NCBI GenBank assembly: GCA_030248065.1
Contig: JASAMV010003913.1
Location: forward strand, 1 to 64,000
Direction: 5' to 3'
Length of the DNA stretch: 64,000 nt
DNA from: Rhynchonema sp. JSB1_4
Taxonomy: Eukaryota; Nematoda; Chromadorea; Monhysterida; Xyalidae
Within the stretch, counting starts at the first letter, position 1; every line of letters starts with the position of its first letter. The notes under the pieces are model-generated. The model saw nothing but the letters and a program-made list of their open reading frames with translations, did no database searches and was not told where the DNA came from. The translations under genes were made by a program, and so were the position numbers. Shown here in pieces: positions 1 to 11,800 of this stretch.

Positions 1-234
1 TAGCTTTCTGCGACCACCGTACAGGTATGTGTCCTACTGGGACTGAAGCACCCATTCACAGCTTGATGGTTGAAAATTATGGAGCAGGCGGTTATACACG
101 CGGTCCGATGCACAACGCGTAAATCTGCAGTATATTGGGCTTATTGCATCATGTGGTTGATGCATGGTTAGCACCGATTGATGAGCTATTATATTGTTTA
201 CTTCTAGTAGTACTGCAGTAATCCATGTCTTGAC

Positions 235-745
235 CAAAGTTGGGCAAAAAACGGTTTTTTTCAAAAAATCGTTTTTTTAAAAAAATTTTTTTTGTTAAAA
301 AAACGTTTTTTTAAAACGGCCAGATGACCAAAATATGACCCAAAAACTGGAAAACGCTTATGTTGGGAAGAAAACGTGGTTAAATGAAGTAATTCTATGT
401 GTTCTGAGGCAAAATAAACGGGTTTCAACCCTTTTCCAGCGAGTTGCTAAGATCCCATATCAGACCACCCGCATCGTGGGACCAACTTTGGCCGGGGTCA
501 TCACTGAAAGTCAAACTCCGTATATCGACGTATCTCGACAAAGTAAAAATTGGTCGAAATTTTTTTGAAAAGAATGGGACAAAAAATTGATTTTCCTGGA
601 TACTTTCCTGGGGTACCTTCCCTGAAAAATCAGGGAAAATCAAGGAAATTCGGGATTTAAAAAAACGAAAAACCACCCAGGCGCTTTTTTTAAAAAACGT
701 TGCTTTTTAAAAAAAGCTCGTTAATTAAAATTTTTTTCAACCCTG
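235..745. mobile_element. hAT-like AT-rich element copy (CAGGG family), degraded
   Basis: The interval is bounded by poor inverted ends (CAAAGTTGGGCAAAAAACG on the left, TTTTTTTCAACCCTG on the right) rich in A and T runs. Its interior is the reverse complement of the better preserved copy at 35249-35712: both carry the same core text around the sequence GTCAAACTCCGTATATCGACG (left copy) and the same paragraph about CCCTGATTTTCTTGG. The right-hand copy has CAGGG...CCCTG ends and an 8-bp target duplication, which assigns this one to the same hAT-like family. No target duplication is visible here, and no coding capacity is supported; short open frames are by-products. Confidence 0.6.
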
Positions 746-1243
746 ATGCCGAATGCACGAATGCACCGTGTTGAAGCGCTCGCGAGGCACTGCCCCTGCA
801 TGAGGCGTGCATTCTCGATTATGCGTCGCTCATGTATTTCAGCCTAACCAAGTTACTGTTTTTTTTGTTTTTGAGTAAGTTTATCTGACTTCATCGTGCC
901 ATTAAAAACCGTGATTTCCGTTCGGTTCAGCACCAATTTAATGTATTTTTAAACATTTTGCTTGAACAATAAAGTTACAGCCCAGATGAGAGTGGGATTT
1001 TGTGTAGGTACATACATCTTGCTCTGAAAGGTTCAAATTTCAAATTTGCTTGATTGTAGTTCTTGTTGGTGTTCCAGCAAGAATGTTTTGTTTCTATGGC
1101 ATCGATGCAAACAATAAACCAATGACTGCTTGTTTCGGCCAAAATACGCGACACAATTGACAATGCACAGCTCATACAGCGCTTCACCACGGTGCATTCG
1201 TGCATTCGGCATCAGGTTGAAAAAATTTTAATTAACGAGCTTT
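714..1243. repeat. Inverted repeat with ~70-bp arms
   Basis: Positions 714-785 and 1172-1243 are reverse complements with few differences: both contain GCTCGTTAATTAAAA, the run of T, ATGCCGAATGCACGAATGCA and GAAGCGCT. The 385-bp spacer holds no recognisable gene. The left arm overlaps the right end of the degraded hAT-like copy, so the arm pair may come from two insertions of the same family in opposite orientation or be a foldback element of its own. Confidence 0.6.
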
Positions 1244-1977
1244 CTTGTTAAAAAATTGTTTTTCTTTTTTTGACGAAATTTTTTCTTTAGAAAAAGTGTT
1301 TCTGTATCCTCTACTGTGTGAATGTAGCTGGGTGCATGCACGAAGTAGTACTGTACGTTTTGTCAGGGTGGTGATGATCACTGAATTGTAATTTTGAATT
1401 GATAACATTGATAGCCTGACTTTGTTCTTTGAAACTCAGCCATCATTATTGTTCATGTGTGCAATGTATTGGCCACTGATGAGCTGCAAAGCTGGGTTCT
1501 AGATACATCTCAGCCAGACAGCCTCTTCCTTTGAACAGTCATGACAATCTTGGTTACGGTATTGGTAGTTGAAATCGCCTCTGAAAATATTCGGCTTCGG
1601 GAAAGTTCCTTAAATCGTGTAATTGTAAGTGAATGCGCCGGAAACTTTTAGACACTTTTCAGTCGGACATACATATGTACCTGAAAGGGCAGAGTGACGG
1701 CACACGAATATCGACTCTTCTGAGCCTGAAATAAGTGCACTTGACGTTAATGTGTTGCAGGTGATTATGTATGTTTTGCGACTTTTCAGGATTGAAAATT
1801 CATTCCTTGAGTCATGTAATCAACCAGGAATAATTAGGGTCTGACCAGCTGGACATCCCAGATGCGAGGCATAAATGCATGTCCCGACGACAAGCGTGAA
1901 GTGCCAGTCATTATTGTCAGATGGCGATGTCAGTCAGAAGCTCGAATAACACATCCACTTGACATCAGTGTTCTGGT

Positions 1978-2001
1978 CCTAAGCCTAAGCCTAAGCCTAA
2001 G
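1978..2001. repeat. Interstitial telomere-type repeat (TTAGGC)4
   Basis: Four consecutive CCTAAG units, that is TTAGGC on the other strand, the telomere unit of most nematodes. It lies inside ordinary sequence rather than at a chromosome end, so it is an interstitial copy, of the kind left by break repair or carried by a repeat. Confidence 0.75.
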
Positions 2002-2467
2002 ACATGTTTCGAAAAGTCCTTACCCCACTCATTCTTAGGCATTGGTTTGGACCACGGAGACAAAGCCAGGTATTATGTACATAAGATATGCCCGCAGCGC
2101 GCAAATTATGATTGTATGTATATATGGCAGGACATTGCTGACTGACAAAAGTTGAATGACAATGCGACAGTGAAATATGTTCCGTCGACGTACATACATC
2201 AGGAACATACCACAAATGCGCAAAGCACCCAGTGCACTTTCCCGACAAGTATGTACCTGTGCAATGCACGTCGTCCAACAAAATCTGGCGTCCATCCAAC
2301 AATTTTGTGCGTCGCGTCCCGTTGACCGCTTTGAACTCGGGGTACGTGCTGTGCTTGCGTAATGTAAAAATATTGTCCAAAAATTCAAAATAAGCAACGT
2401 ACTATTCGACACAACACGCTCGCTGCGCGCCGGATTTTATTTCTTTAGGCAGTGGCCGAGCCCCTTA

Positions 2468-2779
2468 GGCTGTGAGCAGATAAGCGCGGAATGCGGAAAT
2501 TGATGAGCAGATAAACGCGGAATGGCAAATTTCTGTATTCCGCATTCCGCGTTTATCTGCTCACCTTTGCGGAATTTTGAATTTCTGCAAGTGAATAAAT
2601 GCTTTTGGTTAAACATCTCGGTTGCTGTTTGCGTTAATACGCAACATTTGAGGTCAGCACACTGGAAGTTGTCGTTGTCATCGTCACCCAAGCGCGCACC
2701 ATTCCGCAAAAGTGAGCAGATAAACGCGGAAAGCGGAATGCAGAAATTCACCAGTCCGCGCGTTTATCTGCTCACAGCC
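2468..2779. mobile_element. PIF/Harbinger-like MITE with TTA target duplication
   Basis: A 312-bp element with inverted ends GGCTGTGAGCAGATA...TATCTGCTCACAGCC, flanked on both sides by TTA (2465-2467 and 2780-2782). TTA/TAA 3-bp duplications and ends beginning GG are typical of PIF/Harbinger. Inside, the motif GAGCAGATAAACGCGGAAT recurs several times in both orientations, so the element folds back on itself at more than one register. Non-coding; open frames in it run through the repeats on both strands. Confidence 0.8.
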
Positions 2780-3059
2780 TTAACCACACGTTTGCTGTCG
2801 CAAAGAAGCAGCACATACAGTTTCCTGGGGAATGGCCGCGAGCAGGCTTTATAAAACAAAATTAGTTATTTTTGAGTCGGAAAAGTGGCGCTCCCTGTGA
2901 CAGCCGACGGCTGTGTGCGGAATGCCATATTTCAAAAATAAAGAAACTCGAAACCCATTTTTACAAGGTTATAGATTCAGTGGTTATTATCGTGGTGCAA
3001 TGAAGGAACAATAATACAATAATGAAAACTAAGACATACAGTAGTCCCATACGTTTAAC

Positions 3060-3201
3060 CTCGGGAATCCCAATTCGTCGCAGACAATCTTAGCAGCAGC
3101 CAAATCGAACAGATCGTCACAGACGAGGCCCCAATGAAACTGCACCTTGACCTCTAGCAGTCCCTCGTTCGCCGCTTGGTCATGTGTCAGACGGACACGA
3201 C
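3060..3201 (-). CDS. Exon with part of an SRCR domain
   Basis: Reading the minus strand, a 142-bp exon is bounded by an acceptor (CCTATAG) at 3202-3203 and a donor (GAG|GTTAAA) at 3059-3058. It encodes a scavenger receptor cysteine-rich half-domain: GRVRL at the start, then FHWGLVCDDLFDLAAAKIVCDELGFPR, which carries the family core W-G-x-V-C-D-D and A-x-x-V-C-x-x-L-G-F-P. SRCR domains are extracellular protein-binding modules with paired cysteines. The rest of the gene was not found: no further SRCR exon is visible between 1 and 3000, and the region upstream (3200-3765) is open but does not resemble a known domain. It could be a single surviving exon of a larger secreted or membrane protein or a relic. 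Confidence 0.65.
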
Positions 3202-3209
3202 CTATAGGT

Positions 3210-4400
3210 TCAGGGCAGCAGGATTTTAATCTCACGCTCACGACTTTTTCTGCAAATCTCAACTTTGGGATATCACCGTCATCGGCCTTTGTGTCAGAGA
3301 GAGCGCCCAAGTTCATGCTCACTTTTTGCCGGACGCCCATCTGTTTCGGTCGCATTTGGCGGGAAATCGGGTTCCTATAATCCTAAAGCCTGAGCCCAAT
3401 CGGCTTTTGAGATAAAAAAAAACCGGGCACGGTATCCCGCGCAAAAGTATCGAAACACTGATTGTGACTGGTGAGTAATGCTCACTTTCGAAAACAGTAC
3501 GATTAAATGGGTTTTGGAGCTTTTCAATTGAAAACATCCCTATATACGCCTGGACACCGATACTGGTGCACTTTAATGAAGCATAAACGAATACGGCAAA
3601 TTTGACCAGTTCCAGAACCGGTTTCAGAATCGCGAAATAAGCCTTTTTGAAGGACTTATGACTTTTAACTCCGTCGCTGTGACGATCATATCTTGCACCA
3701 TCGATTTTCCAACTTCGTTCGTTCGGTGATGCGCTGCTTCCGTACGATGCCCGAAAATCAGGCACGGAGGGCGGCTAGATCAGTTGGTGCTTATACTCCC
3801 AGAGGTGCACCTTTGGCACACTTTTTGACAGTTCATTGGCACTTTTCGACGGTACTTCTTTTTGAAGGATGGTCACCTTGATTGCGGCTTTCACTTCCAG
3901 CAATAAAAAATGGTCTCATTTTCCAAATATTAATTATGTCCCTTGCACTTTAACAGTTCTGGTAACTGGTGATGGGCTCGCGCCTGAAAATTTCGCTCTT
4001 TTTTCGCTCTTCGCTCCCGGCGCGAAGAGCGAGCGAAGGCAATTTTCAATTTCGCGCTTGGGCGCGAAGAGCGAGAGAAACTTTTTTACAAATTTCGCGC
4101 TTTGATACTGTAAATAGCAACAGGCCAGAATTTTGTGCTTTCATCAAAAAAGGAGTGCAGAACAGTTATTGGTCTCACACTCGGTCGCACAATGGGCGAG
4201 TGATACTGCCGCCCAGCCCATGCATGAGTTCTCAGTTTCCAATATCGGTTCGGAATTGGAACGGAAGTGGATTATTTAGATTTGAGCTGTTTGAAAGCTG
4301 TGCTGTGACGTGACATCAATGGTTAGTGGTTTGCTCTGCTTGGGTTTGGGTGGTAATTTTTATTCCGTTTTCACCAGTAGTGCGTAGTTAATGGTTAGTG
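3210..4400. other. No supported gene; short GCGCGAAGAGCGAG direct repeats
   Basis: I see no recognisable protein domain here. At 3980-4100 the text TTTCGCTCTTCGCTCC / GGCGCGAAGAGCGAG occurs as two direct copies and one inverted copy, a small palindromic repeat block. The remainder is unremarkable. Confidence 0.4.
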
Positions 4401-4409
4401 TTCACTGTT

Positions 4410-4990
4410 CAGAGTCCTTGAAACAGCCAGGTCGCAAAAATGCGATACTCAAACAGAAGTGAAGAGCAGAGAAAGTCAAAATGGTTGCACTTGGTAACAC
4501 AACTTTTCGGCGAAATTTTTCTTCGGGAAGCACTCTTTCCATACAAAAAGTCGTGGTCATGGTCTGGGACCAGTCTCAGACATGGAGTTACGATGTCGGT
4601 AATAGCACCATCGTGTTTGTCGAGTACGAAAACCACATAGACAACTTTAATATTTCTGGTCATCGAACTTTTCGACTAAATTTTATTTCGGGCAGCACTC
4701 TTTCTGTACAAAAAGTCATGGTCATGGTCTGGGACCGGTCTCAGACATAGAGTTACGAAGTCGGCAATAGCACCACCGTGTTTCTCGAGTGCGAAGCCCG
4801 CATAAACAACCTTAACATTTCGGGTAACAAACTTTTCGGCGAAATTTTACTTCGGGAAGCATTCTTTCCATACAAAAAGTCGAGGTCATGGTCTGGAACC
4901 GGTTTCAGTGGTGACGTTACGAAGTCGGCAATAGCACCATCGTGTTTCTCGAGTAACGAAAACCCTATTTGGGATATTAACGTTCCTGTT
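4410..4990. repeat. Tandem repeat, ~165 bp x about 3 copies
   Basis: Three diverged copies follow one another with the landmark AACTTTTCG at 4501, 4666 and 4830, giving a period of 164-165 bp. Each unit contains TCGGG(A/C)AGCA(C/T)TCTTTC, TACAAAAAGTC, GTCATGGTCTGG and TCGGYAATAGCACCAYCGTGTTT. The open frames that run through it differ between copies and contain no domain, so I treat it as non-coding satellite-like sequence. A fragment of the first half precedes 4501. Confidence 0.75.
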
Positions 4991-5335
4991 GTTAAGTAAC
5001 GTCTGGGCCCTGACTGGTACTTTGTGGGAATAAAAGGAAAGAACGTTTTAACAAAAATGTCGACTGTATCTTGCTCGCATTCGCGCGTGCGGGACTGCAG
5101 CGAGACGAAATTTTGCGTGGGCATTTTGAGCTACGGTATATACCTTGTGTGTGCGAGTTTGAGCTGATTCGGTTAAGTATTGTTGGAATAGCGCACGATT
5201 ACACTTTTCAAAAAGCGCACAATAGGGAATGAAGCGTTGCTTTAGCACTACAGTGCTAACTCCGATATACATTGGCTACATATAGCACAAGCGTTGATTG
5301 ATACTGAGCCATGAACAAATCACAAAAAGTTATTG

Positions 5336-5836
5336 CTAAAATCTCAGTTTCTCAAATCTGACTGTCCTCACTGCGGCACCCAGACTGTCGCGGGGCACCG
5401 CAACTGCATCATTGTTTTCAGCCGTCAACGTGTCCCTTATGGTAGGACTTGTTTTGATGGGCGGTATTTTCATAACCGTTGTTGGTTTATTGTTAGTTGG
5501 TATGGTCGGTTGGCTGATTGTGGTCGTGTGATCAGCACCTTTTTGAGCATCGACCAATTCAGGTACAGGTGCGACCGCATTAATATGATATCGACTTTGA
5601 GCGCTATTTCGATTGGCCCCGCGACTGTGTTTCTGACAGTTTTTTGGCGCATTCGTCCACCAGCAGTCGGCACAACAGCAGAATCGTTGAATGGTGCACA
5701 AGAGCAGGGGCAGCAGGAACAGACCGTGATACACACCGACCAGCATCACAAGCACAACCGTTTTGACGAACGTCGCCGTGATGTAGGACTGCACACCACA
5801 CAGCGTCAGCACACCCAACAATGTCGACAGACTGCT
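5336..5836 (-). CDS. PTR last exon: final membrane segment and cytoplasmic tail
   Basis: Acceptor CATTGCAG ends at 5837. The exon opens SSLSTLLGVLTLCGVQSYI and gives the last transmembrane helix with the family signature FVKTVVLVMLVGVYHGLFLLPLLL, then a tail of about 110 residues rich in Thr, Pro and Cys (CCCADCWW) without a domain, ending at a stop at 5336-5338. It is in phase 0 with the previous exon. Confidence 0.85.
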   Translation of the reverse strand, partial: SSLSTLLGVLTLCGVQSYITATFVKTVVLVMLVGVYHGLFLLPLLLCTIQRFCCCADCWWTNAPKNCQKHSRGANRNSAQSRYHINAVAPVPELVDAQKGADHTTTISQPTIPTNNKPTTVMKIPPIKTSPTIRDTLTAENNDAVAVPRDSLGAAVRTVRFEKLRF

Positions 5837-8800
5837 CTGCAATGGCAATGGCCCCGTTCCGACGGCTATGTTCTGATCCCTTTCAAAAAACGCTGTTGGT
5901 TAAAGCCTTCTCAGATGCTCAGAAAACAAGGTGGTGAGCGAAAAAGTACGATGTGGCTGCACGTTATGCAGAATGATGTTTCATGCAAATGTTGTGTGTC
6001 AAAAAATTGTGTAGTCAAGAGAGATGAGCAGATGGTGTCAGCAAATCACTATTCCTCCTTCGTAGTCAAGAAACCAATGATTTTCTTTTCGTCCACTCTA
6101 TCAACGCACACATACATACCTACGCACCTGAATAATCGGCCATCCGACCGTCTCGAGCGTGGCACTCAACCGTTCCTGTATGGTGCTGCCCCGAGCGTGA
6201 TGAAAGTGGTAGGTGACATGCGAACTAAAATCGACACTGAAACCAATGCTGAGCAGAATGGTGATGTTGGATATGATGTCGAGGTTGACGTCCAACGATG
6301 ACAACAGAGCAAGCACGCCGATGTTGATCGACAGAACCTGCGATTAAGACTAGCTTGATCTACTTGATCATGTGTATAAGCCTCTTAACAGCGCATCGCC
6401 CTACGTAGAAATCATAAAATACTTTCTTTGTTTATTTATTTATACCCGGTTTCAGTGCTAGTTGGTAGAGTCGGAAGAACTGTCCGAGAATATACTGGCA
6501 GGCGGAAAAAACCGGTTTTTTTCGAAAAAAACCGAAAAAAAAACAGTTTTTTTTCTGAGACTCGATTACTTTTCCATTTATTTTGATTACTTTTCCATTT
6601 ATTTTTCCATCCGTGAGTACCTTTTCGGTTTTTTATCGGAAAAATATCGGTACTTTATTCCAATTTTGCCAAAAATTTGCAATGCAAAACTGATGAGTTT
6701 TTCGATTTTGGTGAAAAATTGGCTCGAGCACGAAAATTAACCGACCCAAAATGGGCCAAAAAGCGTGTAAACCAAGTGTTTTCGACTGACTTCAACACTC
6801 TTCAAGACCATTTTCGTCACTTCGAACAAATTTTGCACTGAAATTGTTATATTTTTCGAAATTTCGTTCTTAAATACTGGAAAAATATTTGGAAAAAAAC
6901 GTTTTTTTTTTCAGAAAAAAACGTTTTTTTTCGCGAAAAATAAAAAGCGGTTCTTTATGACAGTATATCCGAGAACCGATGTTTGTTTTCACAAATGCAC
7001 TGGGTGATTGTCATTGCGAATGATGCCAACATGGAGCATAACGTACCGTGCAGGCCACAGCGACGCAACAAATCACATTCGGAATGAAGACGAGTGCAAT
7101 GACCAACATGCCCAGTCCGGCCACCAGCACATTCCACATTGTTTGCGTGCCAATCGCGTCATACTGTTCGGCCAAAGGGAACGAAACATCATAGATGTGC
7201 GTCATCAGACTCTGTAATGTCGATGCGGGCCTGTACCTTGTTGCGACTGATGTTTCACGTGTTCGTGCGTGCCGGTGACCATTTCTTTTCCAAAAAATAA
7301 GAAGCACATTGTATATGAAATACTCACTGAATTATATGGTAACACCCGAGGACCCAGAAAGCAGATGTCAAACCACGGAGGCTTGACGAGAGTGTATCCC
7401 AGCCACAACACATTCGTTCACTCGTCAGGCTCTTTGTCCCAACATCCCCGTTTACAATCGATCAATCACCTGTTGTGCGCGATTGATGTTCTCAACAATG
7501 TTTTTGAGCAAATGAAATGTTTCGGATCGATTGCTGCCATAATTATGCGTCAGCGGAATGAACAATCGCATATGTTCGACCAGCAGCCTACGATCGTCAA
7601 GAATCAGATCGGACTTGTAATGGGCGAACGCGGGAACTTTCAGGAATTGAGTCGTCAACGAATCGTAGAACGCCAATGGAGTCGTCACTGATTGATTGGA
7701 CGATGTGTGCAACTGCAGGAATCTGAAACATCGAAACAACAAGCTTCAAACTGAGGATTCGAATTCGAATAGCTGGGCACTTTTTTCACTGGCTGGTGAT
7801 TGCATGATACATATTACTGTCACTTGGTTGGGCACGGTACATCGGTCACCGTTATGAGGCAAATCAGATCAATATTGAATCCACACACAAAATCTATTTT
7901 TTTAAACCAGATAATGACCAAGATTAGATTTGCGAACAGCATGCGCCTGCTTTCCCGCGGGTAAGTGGAAGATCGCAAAACGCTGGCCACACGTGCGTCA
8001 ACCAACCTGAGAAAGTCTCTCAGCCAGAAGTGCTGTGTTTGTATGGTGTGCGCTGTGTGTTCGAGCTTGTTCACAATCGAGAATATGTCCCTTTGAACGT
8101 CATTACGGTAGACGTCAATGGCACGACTGTCACGACCGGAAATAACCTGGATCAAGAAGCTTGTGTTCGTCTTGTCGGTTATGTAGCTGATAAGTGGAGC
8201 AAACAATTGTCACAACGTAGACACAGTGAAACATCACTTTCGGATATGCAGCCAAACTAACCACTTCGGCAGATGTGCTATATTGTGTGAAGAATCGATC
8301 GTAAATCAGTGAATATTGATAGGTCGCTGTGTCATACGGCACCAAATTGTGTGTTCGTAGACCTGAAAAACTGATTTGTGTTTCTGATCAACATTCGGAT
8401 TGTACAACAATGTGGATTTTGATTGTCTGTTTTGATCGGTTTCCACAAAAGGGCGGTGCACAAGATGAGCATGAGAGACCCATCATGAAGAGACACTGGA
8501 GCTTTCTCTCCATGCGCGCTCGAGAGTTGCTATCAAACCCACCTTGTTGCAGATTGCTGATTGACCAACACGAGAATACCACATATGCGACGTAGCTGAT
8601 TGCGATCAGTGCTTGCACGATTGCGTTGCCCAACATTCGGGTATGCCAGGTGCGGAAATAGACATTCTGCCAGGGTTTGTTGCTCAACAGCGATGTGCAC
8701 GAAAAGAAACTGCGAGCTTTCGGATCTGTGTGACAAAGAAAACACGCTTGGAATCATGCCGACCGGAGGGCCTTCGCGAATAGTAAAAAAGGCAACAACA

Positions 8801-11800
8801 ACAACAACAATCCCTGAATAACCGGGAATAACCTGATTTCGACACTTTATAGAAGGCGAGTCCGTGCCTGTGCTGCTGTTCCCTGTAGCCACTCAACGCC
8901 ATCAACGCGCCAAACATCACCAGTTGGAACACAAACACGACGACGATTGCGAGGAAACAGTGCGCACAGAAGACTCTGCAATGTGATGAAATATACATGA
9001 AGTGAAGTGCATGTGCTCAAGTGCGGTACTATGTCATGAAGCGATGCGTCAAACTTTAGTGATCGGTGCAAGTCTCATACAACTGTTTTGCCATTGTTCG
9101 TAGGCCAGCACCTGACTGTGGCCTAATCGTTCCTGATAGTCCAACGAACATAAATGAGATCAACATAGTTTTCACCTGATCGCCTCGAATCGACTGAATA
9201 GGCCAACGGCAAACACACTGGCGTCGGTGAGCGTCGTTATCGAGATTGACACTGCCGATTCGGCATAGGTGTCACGCAGACGTTGGGTGACCGATTGGGA
9301 CGAGTCTGACTTGCGCCACACGTTCAGCAGCACAAATGTGTCGTCAATGCCGATTGCTGCAAGCAGCAGGTTGACACACTTTGACTGACCACTGTTGCTG
9401 TCATCGAATCAGCGAGCACTTACACATGACTAGAAACGGTACGATCATGGCAATTTGAATGAGTGGCACATTGATCAGGTGTAGCACGGCTTGAGCACAC
9501 ATAACGCCACACGCGGCTGAGATGACGCCTTGAAACATCAGGAAAACATACATTGACGAAAGCGGCAAATTGGAAAATTACATAACTGTACCTCGGAAAA
9601 AGAATTGCGTCCTATCATGTAACCCACTAGTATAGTCCAGCCACGAGCTCATCAGACGACTTTTTTAAAGCTTGCTTGGCCAGATTTAACTATGCTCCGG
9701 CTACACGGTGTTTTCGCAAACAAAAGAAAGAGATTGGGCCGAGAGACATGATGACAAGTTCCAACTGGCTGACCTCAATTTGTTGCGTGCTTACGCGAAC
9801 AGCAACGATGTTCAACACATAAATGTTTTGGGAGTCAAAAGGGAATTTACGCACCGAGGTGGAGAGCGTGTCTCTAAAAAATGCGTGCGTTTCTCTTTCT
9901 TTCATTTCCGAAATACGTGGAACATGAACACTATTGGATCCGCACAAGCCAACTTCAAAAAAGTCGCCTCATGACCTGGGTGGACTATACAACAGTCGTG
10001 ATTTGCCCATTTCGTGCTGTTTTCAGATAACGAGCGGTAAAGCAGGATATCGCCAGTGCCAATGCCTCAGGTGGCTTCATGTGTAGAGGTTCATAACATT
10101 GCAGATATTACATCGCACAAAAATGCGCATGATCAGAGTGCGCGCCATCAGCTAACCTCCAACGGCCAGCCACGGTTTACTCAACACAACATCTACCATA
10201 CAACAGGACACGGCTGAGAACAGCACAAGTACGGTGGCCAATAGTGGCAACCAGCGACGAGTCCGTTGCCCGGTCAATGTTAGGTCGTGTTTGTAGTCAC
10301 GCGGATTCCACCAGACCTGCGCTCGATTGGCAAACTTACATAATGGTGCAACATTAATTAATCCGGTTCATTTTACTTGATGTTTACTGCACACGCGCTG
10401 ACCATAAAAGAGTGCGTCTGACGTTCTGCTAAGGCTTCACGAGGTTCATCATTTTCTGATATCAAACTTAGTGATCAGGCCAATCGATGTACGAACACAA
10501 CATCTGATCACAAAGTTCGATATCGGTCGATTGTCTTGTTCGCAACCATATACAACAGAACACCCCGACCAACCACGTCGACTTGACTCTGATTGGCGTG
10601 ATATTGCTGCAAGAAGGCCACCCAAACACGACCGAATGCCGCCTTCTCTTTGTCGCTCAGATCGGGCGGCAGGTCGAATATCATACGAACATAGCGTGCG
10701 TGCTCGATCACGCCGGACTGCAAAGGAGTGGTGCATCAGGGCATCGTCAGTGTTTGCAGCGCATAGCTGATTATCAGACCAACCCTGTCACAAGCTTTAT
10801 TATTCATGGCAGGGTGCTTTTTGCAAAACATTTACAGTTTGCACATCCCGAAAACAAAAACCGGGAAAAGTATATTGTATGTAGATTCTGTCGCTGATGC
10901 GCTCTTCGTTGTCTGTCAGATGGATGTTTAGCTGGGATACTGGTCAGCAGTTGTACGCACCAACGGTCATTCAAAGACGGTTTATTTTTACCTAGTCTCT
11001 AGCACCGGGTGCTTCAGGTGCTCGTCGGTGCGTCTCCACCACAGCCCAGTCCCGAAACCAACCTCATCAGTGACGACATCACCAAACAACGGTCCAACGT
11101 AGAGCTGTCGATTGGCAGCCAGTCTAATCACCGGGTATGTGAGTCGCGGCGGCGGCAGCAGATGATTGTCCCTGGATTGATTGACGTACTTGTGCCATTC
11201 GTCATACTGTTGCCTGAGACAGAAAGGTGAACGAGGACAGTATAGACAGCGCGACAGTTGGGATAATGAAATCATAGGGATACATTGACAAATTGTGTGG
11301 GGTGGAGGAGGGAAATCACAGTAGCTGCTTGAAAATCTCACACTACTGGACAGCGCGGTTTGCTGATTTAACTGCTCGTCGTGTACTGGGACTACGAAAC
11401 GCGTTTTGGACAGGATGGAGCGAACTGAAGATGTTTCACGCACGTCACACTTGGACGCACATACATAACACAACTGAACTGATGTCAAAAATAAAAGTAC
11501 ATATTTGAACGGCTGTGTAGTATGTGTTGGTGAACGGGATACGTCAGGGACGGGCAAACAAAATGTCAACGGAATAACGTTCAGGTTAGTGTCGGCACGT
11601 TCTTGGGCCGGTCGCAGTTGTGCGACCATATAAAGAAAGTCGTGCATCATGGCAAACTTAAAGAAGGCTGAAGTTATTTTTATCTGTGATGTAGTTGATT
11701 GTCTCATCATGTCACATAACTTCTGATTGCATTGCATTTCCTTCACAACATCACCACACTCACCTGCTGACACTGATTGCATGCCACAAGGCCAGAAATG

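Noticed and set aside
5333..6301. A 322-codon plus-strand open frame
   Set aside because: It is the mirror of two real minus-strand PTR exons and the intron between; its translation has no domain, while the minus strand shows clear membrane-protein motifs.
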